Positions 7,401 through 13,995 of a stretch of DNA of 33,101 nucleotides are shown one piece after another. Position 1 is the first letter of the stretch; the number at the start of each line of letters is the position of its first letter. Source of the DNA: Actinomycetota bacterium. GTDB taxonomy: Bacteria > Actinomycetota > Acidimicrobiia > Acidimicrobiales > CADCSY01. Below the pieces are notes generated by a model. It was not told the origin of the DNA, did no database searches, and worked only from the letters and a program-made list of their open reading frames with translations. The stretch lies in the NCBI GenBank assembly GCA_016781135.1, contig JADDQY010000039.1, positions 1-33,101 on the forward strand, read 5' to 3'. The translations under genes were made by a program, and so were the position numbers.

Positions 7401-7757
7401 CTAAGAGCTCTTGTCGTCGCCGTGCTCGGAGCCGCCGAGCCAGCCCTGGACCTTGTCCCTGGCCGCAACGAGGGGTGCGACCACGGCGCTGGCGCTGCCG
7501 GCCCGCTCGGCCCCCCGGGCGGCGTCGCGGATCGCCACCAGGTCCCGGTTCGTCTGCTCCAGAGTCCACAGCGCCACCGTGTTCTGCGCGATCTGCTTTG
7601 TCGCCGTGTGCGTGCGGGCCGCGTGGCGGTCGATCCGCTGGAGGACAGCAATGACGAGTCCGAAGAGAACGGCGAGCAGAACGATCGCGAGGGACCCGAC
7701 GACGATCGAGAACAACCAGAGGTCCTCGCTCCCAAGGGCTGTGGCCTCATCCAGCAA
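7401..7757 (-). CDS. Small single-pass membrane protein 1, first gene of hydrogenase operon
   Basis: A 118-aa protein with one membrane helix (about 13-39, LWLFSIVVGSLAIVLLAVLF), an amphipathic helical stretch with heptad-like Ile/Leu/Val spacing (40-80, QRIDRHAARTHTATKQIAQN) and a flexible charged tail. The start is uncertain: TTG at 7757 is the only plausible initiator before an in-frame TGA further upstream, and its ribosome binding site is weak. It is the promoter-proximal gene of the hydrogenase operon. Confidence 0.65.
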   Translation of the reverse strand: MLDEATALGSEDLWLFSIVVGSLAIVLLAVLFGLVIAVLQRIDRHAARTHTATKQIAQNTVALWTLEQTNRDLVAIRDAARGAERAGSASAVVAPLVAARDKVQGWLGGSEHGDDKSS

Positions 7758-8039
7758 GGTCGCGCTCGTACCCAGGGCGAATGACCGGAAACCATTGCTG
7801 GCGGGCCGCGATCAGTGGTCGGGTGGATACGGTCGCCGCCCGATCGCCGGACCGACGGAACACGACGGCAGCCACGGTGCTCTGGCGACACTCCGCCGAG
7901 GCAGTTGCCGGTCGTGAGACACCTTGGTGGAGCCCAGCGCCGGCTGCGCCTTTCGGTGGCAGAGGGTACGCGTGCTGGCATCGACCGTCGATGCCCTTAC
8001 CGTCTCGGGGACCCCTCCGCGCGTTACACCAGCCTCTGG
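7758..8039. promoter_or_regulatory. Upstream region of the hydrogenase operon
   Basis: About 280 bases between the end of the anti-sigma gene and the first small membrane gene, all read leftward. No frame shows good coding bias. It should carry the hydrogenase promoter, though I cannot point to convincing -35/-10 boxes. The main visible element is the perfect palindrome at 7978-7994. Confidence 0.45.
7978..7994. promoter_or_regulatory. Perfect 17-bp palindrome, candidate operator
   Basis: GCATCGAC-C-GTCGATGC has two 8-base arms around one central base. It lies between the anti-sigma gene and the hydrogenase operon, about 220 bases before the first operon start codon. The dyad is typical of a dimeric repressor or activator site. 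The protein that binds it is unknown. Confidence 0.4.
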
Positions 8040-8363
8040 CTAGGTTTCGTCGTCCGGGTCGCGCGGCCCGTGACGGCGGAAGTCGTCGAGGAGCGCGGCG
8101 CGGTTGACCGGCGAGAGCGCATCGGAATCCGTGGCGGTCGCTCCCACCAGACGGATCATGAGCTCGATCTGGCGGATGTAGCGCGGGCAGTGCGGACAGC
8201 GCTCGAGGTGGGCGAGCACGAGAGCGCGATCCCGCGGGGACAGCGCTCCTTCGAGGAACTCCGTGACCAAGTCGACACACTCCCTGCAGGTGAGCCAGGG
8301 GTTCAGACCGGCCAAGGCCAAGGCCTTCATCAGCATCCCGCGCAGCACCTTGTCAACGCGCAT
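8040..8363 (-). CDS. Zinc-finger anti-sigma factor (ZAS domain), soluble
   Basis: A 107-aa protein with the zinc-binding anti-sigma motif: Cys26 (LTCRECVDLV), then HLERCPHC giving His52, Cys56 and Cys59. Such proteins bind and silence their partner ECF sigma factor and often release it on redox or metal stress. There is no membrane helix, so it should be cytoplasmic. The ATG lies inside the last codons of the sigma gene (11-base overlap), the classic sigma/anti-sigma arrangement. Met10 is a possible alternative start. Confidence 0.85.
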   Translation of the reverse strand: MRVDKVLRGMLMKALALAGLNPWLTCRECVDLVTEFLEGALSPRDRALVLAHLERCPHCPRYIRQIELMIRLVGATATDSDALSPVNRAALLDDFRRHGPRDPDDET

Positions 8364-9084
8364 CGAAGTACTCCTCGATGGCAGTACGCATGCGAGCCCG
8401 GGCCCGATGCAACAGCACGCGCTGGTTTGCCACGGTGAGGCCGAGCGCTTCGCAGACCTCAGCCGAGGTCCAATGCTCGATGTCTCGCAGCCTGAAAACT
8501 GCTTGCTGCACCCGCGGCAGCGTTTCGATGGCACCCTCGATGAACGCCATCGTCTCCCTCGCCAGCAGCCGGTCCTCGGGGAGCTCGTCCCAGTGGTTCG
8601 GCGGCGACGACCAGTACCCCCGTGGGAGTCCGCTGAAGCGGGCGGTGTCGACGACGGACCGCTCCGCCTTGTCACCCTCGGCCTCGTCGCTCAAGGGAAG
8701 GTTCCGTGGCTCTGCCATCCCCGACGACTTCGCCCTGTTGACCAGGATGCGAAAGATCCAGGTCCGCAGGGAGGATCTCGCCTGGAACGAGTCGACGCCC
8801 CGTACCACGGCCAGCCACGTCTCTTGCACGACCTCCTCAGCGACGGCGAGGTTGGGGACATACACCAGCGCCAGGCGCAGCATCGCCGGTGAGTGCTGGT
8901 CGATGAGCGACTCGAAGGCGCGCTCGTCACCGCCACGCAGCCTCTCGAGGACCGTAACCTCCGCCAAAGCCGATCGCGTCGCGTCCTGTGCCTTGACGGG
9001 CTCGCCGTCAGCCACGGCGTCGACTTCGGCTGCCGCCGCACATCGGGTGTAACGGTCGGATCGCCGAGGGAGACGGTACGACAT
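8353..9084 (-). CDS. ECF-family RNA polymerase sigma factor
   Basis: Sigma region 2 is at about residues 45-115 (AFESLIDQHSPAMLRLALVY, then EEVVQETWLAVVRG and WIFRILVNRAKS). Region 4 is at about 185-240 (LPRVQQAVFRLRDIEHWTSA, with a helix-turn-helix ending in NQRVLLHRARARMR). A 45-residue linker rich in Trp and Pro joins them. The ATG at 9084 gives 243 aa; a GTG at 9015 is possible and would remove 23 poorly conserved residues. It is followed by its anti-sigma gene and then, after a gap, by the hydrogenase operon in the same direction. It could control that operon, the divergent genes or distant targets; the sequence does not decide. Confidence 0.9.
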   Translation of the reverse strand: MSYRLPRRSDRYTRCAAAAEVDAVADGEPVKAQDATRSALAEVTVLERLRGGDERAFESLIDQHSPAMLRLALVYVPNLAVAEEVVQETWLAVVRGVDSFQARSSLRTWIFRILVNRAKSSGMAEPRNLPLSDEAEGDKAERSVVDTARFSGLPRGYWSSPPNHWDELPEDRLLARETMAFIEGAIETLPRVQQAVFRLRDIEHWTSAEVCEALGLTVANQRVLLHRARARMRTAIEEYFDAR

Positions 9085-9464
9085 GTGGCTCGCCGCTGGT
9101 ACTGGCGGAGATGACCTGCGCCTCGCGACTCCGACCCCGGCGACTTCCCACGTCGGCCACGGTAGTCACGCCCACCTCCTTCTCTGTCTCCACCCCGGTT
9201 CCGCGTGCCTCAAGACAGGTACACGGCGTGCCCGGCTCACCAGGCCGTGAGCCCGTCGCATCGTCGACGTGCCGACGGCGCCGGCGGCCCGACCCGGGCT
9301 ACGACGTCGTGTGCACCAACTGCGCCCACCTTCCGTGTCGGCGACGAGCGGCGCCTGTGGCTCCCACCCCCCACGAGCGCAGCACCATCGCCCTCGACAC
9401 CGAACGCCAGCTCGCTCCGGCGCAGCCCTGCGGGCGTCGCCGAGCAGACCGTCGAAGGTGAGGC
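9085..9464. other. Intergenic region between divergent genes
   Basis: About 380 bases separating the leftward sigma gene from the rightward 34-residue peptide gene. No frame in it looks coding. It must contain the promoters of both units, and an autoregulated ECF promoter would be expected here, but I cannot assign boxes with confidence. Confidence 0.4.
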
Positions 9465-9569
9465 ATGAGGAACTATGTCGGTTTTCTCCTTGCCGTCTTC
9501 TGCGCCGTGGTGCTGCTCATCCTGGTGATCGCGGTCGCAGCATGGCACTTCCTCGGGTTGGCCAGGTGA
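9465..9569 (+). CDS. 34-residue single-pass membrane peptide
   Basis: ATG at 9465 follows AAGGTGAGG, a fair ribosome binding site, and opens a 34-codon frame: MRNYVGFLLAVFC, then a hydrophobic run of Val, Leu, Ile and Ala to about residue 27, ending HFLGLAR. Almost the whole peptide is one membrane helix with a basic N-terminus. Such micropeptides are often accessory subunits of membrane complexes. It precedes the membrane protein at 9756 by 186 bases. No homologue is recognised and expression is unproven. Confidence 0.45.
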   Translation: MRNYVGFLLAVFCAVVLLILVIAVAAWHFLGLAR

Positions 9570-9755
9570 GCGCGGAGCGCCACCCCGTCCCCGAGCCCTG
9601 CTGCCACACCATGCTGGCCTGTTCCGAAGAACGGCACCGCCAGCCGGCCAGGGGCCGAGTTGATCCACTGCCAGGGGCCCGTCGGCACCAGCCGCCCCAC
9701 TTCTACCGGGCGTTTCCTTACCATCCGAATACCGACCGACTATCAAGGAGAAAAG

Positions 9756-10253
9756 GTGGACATACCGTACGAGTTCATCCCCGCTCTGCTCGCCGGGCTC
9801 ATCGCCGGGTCGATCATGGAGGGCCCGGTGTACCTGCAAAAGGCGCTCGGCCTCCCCGTCAAGCAGAACATCTTCCGGACCTGGGGGCAGAACCTGCTCA
9901 GGGTTCCCGGCGCTCCCGGGTACCTGGCCGGGTTCGTGTTCCATGAGGGCGTCGCCGTGTTCGCCGCATTGCTCTACGCCCTGTTCTTCGACCTCATCGG
10001 GGTCGAGGGCAACCTCTGGCTGTGGGGGCTGGTCGGTGCGCTCATCCACCTCGCCATCGCCGGGCCGGTCGTGGCCGTCATTCCCTCGACCGATCCGGCC
10101 ACCGGCGTCGTCGGCGGGCAGGGCCTGGCGTACAAGAACTACGGCGCCCTCGACGTGGCGACGACCTTGGTGGGCCACCTCGCCTTCGGGCTGTCGACGG
10201 CCATCCTCTACGGGCTGCTCCACTCGCGTGGCGGCACCGGCCTGATCTTCTAG
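9756..10253 (+). CDS. Four-helix integral membrane protein
   Basis: The start is fixed by AAGGAG at 9744-9749 followed by GTG at 9756, giving 165 aa. There are four likely membrane helices: about 7-27, 55-85, 85-110 and 130-155. Loops contain PVKQNIFRTWGQNLLR and a STDPATGVVGGQGLAYKNYG segment. No catalytic motif is recognised; the layout recalls small DUF membrane proteins (DUF6789-like) and the protein at 2144-2710. It is followed 18 bases later by the methyltransferase gene, so it probably begins the operon that ends with the polyketide synthase. A role in handling a lipophilic product is inference. Confidence 0.75.
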   Translation: MDIPYEFIPALLAGLIAGSIMEGPVYLQKALGLPVKQNIFRTWGQNLLRVPGAPGYLAGFVFHEGVAVFAALLYALFFDLIGVEGNLWLWGLVGALIHLAIAGPVVAVIPSTDPATGVVGGQGLAYKNYGALDVATTLVGHLAFGLSTAILYGLLHSRGGTGLIF

Positions 10254-10271
10254 CCCGTCCTACGGCGAGCG

Positions 10272-10982
10272 GTGAAAGGTGCACCGGTCCGAGACCGCAA
10301 CGACATCAGGCAGTACGACGATCTCGCCGACGCCTGGTGGCGGCCCGAGGGCGCGTTCGCCGCTTTGCACTGGCTGGCCGTCGCTCGTGGACGCCTGGTG
10401 CCGCGACCGCTCGTCCCTGGCGAAGTCCTGCTCGATCTCGGCTGCGGCGGTGGCCTCATGGCCCCCCATGCCTCGTCCTACCGCCATGTCGGCGTCGATC
10501 TCAGCGCCTCTGCCCTGCGCGTTGCCCGCCAGCATGCTGTGCTGGCGGTTCGGAGCGATGCGACCCGGCTCCCGTTGTGTGATGGCACCGCAAGCGTGGT
10601 GGTGGCCGGCGAACTGCTCGAACACGTCCGTGATCTCCCCGCGGTCGTCGCCGAGATGTGCCGCGTCCTGCGCCCGGGAGGCACGGTCGTCATCGACACG
10701 ATCAACGCCAACCGGGTGGCCAGGCTGGCGCTGGTTGGCATCGCCGAGCGGCTCCCCGGCGGACCCCCGCCTCGGATCCACGACCCCGAGCTGTTCGTGT
10801 GCCCCGATCGGCTCCGGACACTCTTCGCCGAGCACGACGTGGACCTGAGTGTGTGGGGCATCCGCCCCTCGGCCCGTGACTACGCCCGCTTCCTGGCCGA
10901 CCGGAGGCATCCGGTGAGGATGGTGCCGACGCGGTCGGTGACCCTCGTCTACCAGGGCGTGGGCCGAAAGGGGGACGGGTGA
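10272..10982 (+). CDS. UbiG-like SAM-dependent methyltransferase
   Basis: Class I methyltransferase with motif I LLDLGCGGGL (53-62), acidic ribose-binding Asp76 in VGVDLS, DATRLPLCDG (96-105) and ELLEHV. The N-terminus (YDDLADAWWRPEGAFAALHW) is the signature that begins UbiG, the O-methyltransferase of ubiquinone synthesis. Actinobacteria normally make menaquinone, so the substrate is more likely a phenol or hydroquinone from the polyketide synthase two genes downstream. The GTG start lies 18 bases after the membrane gene, and the stop overlaps the next GTG by 4 bases. Fusion or truncation is not seen (236 aa). Confidence 0.85.
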   Translation: MKGAPVRDRNDIRQYDDLADAWWRPEGAFAALHWLAVARGRLVPRPLVPGEVLLDLGCGGGLMAPHASSYRHVGVDLSASALRVARQHAVLAVRSDATRLPLCDGTASVVVAGELLEHVRDLPAVVAEMCRVLRPGGTVVIDTINANRVARLALVGIAERLPGGPPPRIHDPELFVCPDRLRTLFAEHDVDLSVWGIRPSARDYARFLADRRHPVRMVPTRSVTLVYQGVGRKGDG

Positions 10983-12199
10983 CCTCCCCCTCTCTGCTCG
11001 CCCTTGCCCATGAGGTGGCGACGACGTGGCGTCCTCGCGCCGACGCCCATGATGAGGCCGGCGCCTTCCCCGAGGCCGACATGGCCGATCTGCGGGCCAG
11101 TGGCCTCCTCGGGCTCCTCGTTCCCACCCACCTCGGCGGGATGGGAGGCGGCTTCGAAGACTACGTCGGCGTGGCCATGACCCTCGCCCGTGGGAACGGG
11201 GCGAGCGCGTTGCTGTTCAACATGCACGCCTCGGTCACCGGAGCCTTGGCCATGGTGCCCGACGAGGTCGCCTGCGCCCTCGGCGTACCAGCGTCGTTCC
11301 TGGCGACCAGAGACCAGATCCTGAGCAGGGCGGCGAGCGGGGCCATGTACGGGGTGGCGATCAGCGAGCGGGCGGCCGGCTCGCGCCTGTCCGCGCTCGA
11401 GACGACCTACACCCGGGACGGCAGCGGGTACCGGATTCGAGGTCACAAGTCGACCTGCTCGGGCGCCGGGCACCTCGACGGCTACCTGGTAGCGGCCCGG
11501 GACGCAACGGCCGCCGACGCTGGGCCGCCCGTCGTCTCCTACTTCGTGGTTCCCGCCGAGGCGATTGGCTCGATCGACCAGGGGTGGGACCCGCTCGGAA
11601 TGCGGGCCACGGCCAGCAACGGCTTCGAGCTCGACTGCTGGGTGGACCAGAGCGCGCTCGTCGGCGTCGAGGAGGTCGCACTGCTCCTCGCCGAGGTCAT
11701 GCCCGAGTGGCTCGTCGCTTCCTACGCGGCCGTCTACGTCGGCGTCGCCCAAGCCGCGCTCGCCGCCGCCGTCGAGCACGTGGCCGCCACATCGGTGCGG
11801 GAGCCCACCTGCGACGGCGCGCCGCGCCTCGTCAGCCTCGGGACCTCGCCGTGGGTGCGGCAGCGCCTCGGGAGGGCGGACGCGCAGGTGGAGGCGGCGA
11901 GGTTGACCCTCGAGGAGGCGGCCCGGCAGGTCGACGCCAACCGAGGCGATCCCCAGACCTCACGTTGGGTCTATCGGGCCAAGCTGCTCGCCGGCGACAC
12001 CGCCTTCGCCGCGGCCGCCAGCCTGACCGAGGCCTGCGGGCTCGGAGCCCTTCTGCGAGGCGGCGAGCTCGAGCGGCTGCTACGAGATACACGCAGCGGC
12101 GCGGTGATGCCGCCCTCCAGCGACGTCGCCGCCAACGTCCTGGGAGCCTCGGTGCTCGGAGTCGATCCGAGTGGGGGACTCGGGGCACGGCCATGGTGA
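10979..12199 (+). CDS. Acyl-CoA dehydrogenase-fold flavoprotein, catalytic Glu missing
   Basis: A 406-aa protein with all acyl-CoA dehydrogenase domains: N-terminal helices (1-120), middle beta domain with AISERAAGSR (127-136, the FAD/substrate loop) and WDPLGMRATASNGFELD (203-219), and a C-terminal helical domain. In dehydrogenases the late loop carries the base Glu (YEGTSEI-like); here residues around 377-383 read MPPSSDV, with no Glu. That points to a non-classical role such as a group D flavin monooxygenase or an oxidase on carrier-bound substrate. It overlaps its neighbours on both sides (GTGA with the methyltransferase, 7 bases with the polyketide synthase), so they should act together. 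Confidence 0.85.
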   Translation: MTSPSLLALAHEVATTWRPRADAHDEAGAFPEADMADLRASGLLGLLVPTHLGGMGGGFEDYVGVAMTLARGNGASALLFNMHASVTGALAMVPDEVACALGVPASFLATRDQILSRAASGAMYGVAISERAAGSRLSALETTYTRDGSGYRIRGHKSTCSGAGHLDGYLVAARDATAADAGPPVVSYFVVPAEAIGSIDQGWDPLGMRATASNGFELDCWVDQSALVGVEEVALLLAEVMPEWLVASYAAVYVGVAQAALAAAVEHVAATSVREPTCDGAPRLVSLGTSPWVRQRLGRADAQVEAARLTLEEAARQVDANRGDPQTSRWVYRAKLLAGDTAFAAAASLTEACGLGALLRGGELERLLRDTRSGAVMPPSSDVAANVLGASVLGVDPSGGLGARPW

Positions 12200-13233
12200 C
12201 GGCGGCGATCACCGGGATCGGCACGGTCTTCCCGCCTCCCCTCGACCAGCGATCGTTGTGGGACGAGTTCTTCTCGGCCCACCACGGTGAGAGCAGGATC
12301 GCGCCGCGGATCTGGCGCAACGCCGGCGTCGCTCGGCGCCACGCCGTCGCCGATCCCCGGGTCGAAGACATCAGCACGTTGAGCACGGCTGCCCGCATGA
12401 GCCGCTTCGTCGACGAAGCGCTGCCGTTGGGCAAGGAGGCGGTGACGACCTGCCTGGCCGCTGCAGGCCTGGGGCCCGACGATGTCGAGCTGTTCACGGT
12501 GGTCTCCTGCACGGGCTACGCAACCCCGGGCGTTGACATCCTGCTGGCCCGGGACCTGGCTATGGCCCCCTCCGTTGAGCGTCTACACGTCGGGCACATG
12601 GGCTGTTACGCCGCCCTCCCCGCGCTCGCCGCCGTCGCCGACGCCGCCGGGGCGCGAGGCAAGGTCGGCGTGCTCCTGTGCGTGGAGCTCACCAGCCTGC
12701 ACCTCCAACCCGCCACCGACGACCTGGACCAGATCGTGGCCAACGCAATCTTCTCTGACGCTGCCGCCGCGGTTGCTGTGCATCCCTCCGCCCCTGGCCT
12801 CGAACTGGTCGACCTGGCCGCGTTCACCGACTCGACGGTGCTCGAGCACATGGCGTGGCAGGTGACCGATCTCGGCTTCCGGATGAACCTCTCCCCACGC
12901 GTGTCATCGGTGCTCGGCGAGCACGTGGAGCGAGTGACGACCGATCTCCTCGGTCACCACGGCCTCCGGGTCGCCGACGTGGACCACTGGGCGATCCATC
13001 CCGGCGGTCCACGGATCATCCGCACCGTCGCCGAGCGGCTCGGGCTGCGAGACGAAGATGTTGCCGCCTCGCGGAAAGTGCTGCGCGATCACGGCAACTG
13101 CTCCTCGGCCACCGTGCTCATCGTGCTCGATCAGCTCGTGGGCGATCGCCGGCCCTCACGAGGCGAGCACATCGTCGCCATGGCGTTCGGCCCAGGCCTC
13201 ACGCTCTACCTGGCGCTGCTCCGGGTGCGCTGA
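12193..13233 (+). CDS. Type III polyketide synthase (chalcone-synthase-like)
   Basis: A homodimeric ketosynthase that extends an acyl-CoA starter with malonyl-CoA and cyclises it to a phenol or pyrone. The catalytic triad is complete: Cys138 in HMGCYAALPAL, His269 in WAIHPGGPRI and Asn302 in HGNCSSATV. The family C-terminal motif AFGPGLTLYL is at 331-340. At 346 aa it matches bacterial members such as alkylresorcinol, alkylpyrone and PhlD-type enzymes. ATG at 12193 overlaps the flavoprotein gene; a GTG at 12196 would give a tighter overlap. The starter cannot be read from sequence; a fatty acyl starter giving an alkylresorcinol or alkylpyrone is plausible given the UbiG-like partner. Confidence 0.92.
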   Translation: MVTAAITGIGTVFPPPLDQRSLWDEFFSAHHGESRIAPRIWRNAGVARRHAVADPRVEDISTLSTAARMSRFVDEALPLGKEAVTTCLAAAGLGPDDVELFTVVSCTGYATPGVDILLARDLAMAPSVERLHVGHMGCYAALPALAAVADAAGARGKVGVLLCVELTSLHLQPATDDLDQIVANAIFSDAAAAVAVHPSAPGLELVDLAAFTDSTVLEHMAWQVTDLGFRMNLSPRVSSVLGEHVERVTTDLLGHHGLRVADVDHWAIHPGGPRIIRTVAERLGLRDEDVAASRKVLRDHGNCSSATVLIVLDQLVGDRRPSRGEHIVAMAFGPGLTLYLALLRVR

Positions 13234-13267
13234 TGCACCCCTCCTCTCCTGATACGTCGGTCACCGG

Positions 13268-13720
13268 GTGTTACGGACCACATCGAGCGGACCATCGACA
13301 TCGCTGCACCCCCGGAAAAGGTGTTTGAGGAGCTGACCGATCTCCAGCCTGGACCGCTGGTCCACGATCACCGCCAGTCACGAAGGCCCGGAGGAAAAGC
13401 TCTGAGCTGGTCATGAGTTCCGCCAGGACCTTGGCGTGGCCGGAGTGAGCCTGCCGACCACTTGGCGGTACACGGAGTGCGACCCTCGGTTGGTGGCCTA
13501 CGAGCCGAAGTCGCCCGGAAGCGGCAGCCTCACGATGCGACAGGTCGTCGTCCCGACCGATGGCGGCAGCAGAGTCGAGCTCGTCGTCGACTGCGAGCTC
13601 CCCGGCGCGTTCCTCAGCGAACTGCTCGATCGGGTCTACGTCGAGCGTCGCAACGAACGAGAAGCGCAGAACTCGCTTGAGAAGCTGAAGGACCTCCTGG
13701 AAGGCAGACCGCTCGATTGA
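13268..13720 (+). pseudogene. Broken SRPBCC-family (polyketide-cyclase/START-like) gene
   Basis: Conceptual translation gives a recognisable SRPBCC protein in pieces. Frame one reads DHIERTIDIAAPPEKVFEEL (from about 13276). A one-base shift near 13342-13348 moves to a second frame (LDRWSTITASHEGPEEKL). An in-frame TGA follows at 13403-13405, and the second frame then resumes with AGHEFRQ and continues to a natural stop at 13720 (ending LEKLKDLLEGRPLD). The start is also damaged: GTG at 13268 is out of frame with the first block. It begins 35 bases after the polyketide synthase gene, so it may once have been part of that operon. The internal piece starting at 13436 is not an independent gene. 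Confidence 0.75.
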
Positions 13721-13995
13721 TGTCCCACGGTTCCAGGTTGTCGCTCGCTGGACCGACAGGTCGTCATTGATATGAGGGGCGACGAGGTTGTCGTGCAGCC
13801 GATACGCGGCGGGCGTTCAAGCCTTGACCGGGCAGGGTGTCTGCGGGGACCGGCGTTGTCGGCGTCGTGCTGATTGGAGGCGTGACGTCGGAGACGTGAC
13901 GTCGGACGAAGCGCTTCAGCGAAGCACCCACCTCGCCCCAGATCTCCTCGACCGCCGAGTGCCTTCTCCTTCCTGATGGTCCTACCACTTCGCCG
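13721..13995. other. Intergenic region with direct repeat and small dyads
   Basis: Lies between the end of the pseudogene and the end of the convergent aldo/keto reductase gene. It contains two copies of CGTGACGTCGGA (13881-13892 and 13895-13906, 14-base period) and, next to them, GAAGCGCTTC (13908-13917) and GCTTC-AGC-GAAGC (13913-13925). The last two could fold as a weak terminator for one or both genes. No coding frame is seen. Confidence 0.4.

Noticed and set aside
7815..8438. Plus-strand frame across the hydrogenase upstream region and anti-sigma gene
   Set aside because: Mostly antisense to the anti-sigma gene and without coding bias in the non-overlapping part.
9237..10223. Minus-strand frame of 328 codons over the membrane-protein gene
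   Set aside because: Rich in Gly, Glu, Pro and His, antisense to the 9756-10253 gene; no motif.
11584..12192. Upstream extension of the type III PKS frame
   Set aside because: It overlaps the flavoprotein gene in another frame and has no PKS homology; the protein clearly begins at MVTAAITGIGTVFPPP.
13436..13720. A separate 94-residue gene
   Set aside because: It is the in-frame 3' piece of the broken SRPBCC gene, starting at an internal GTG.
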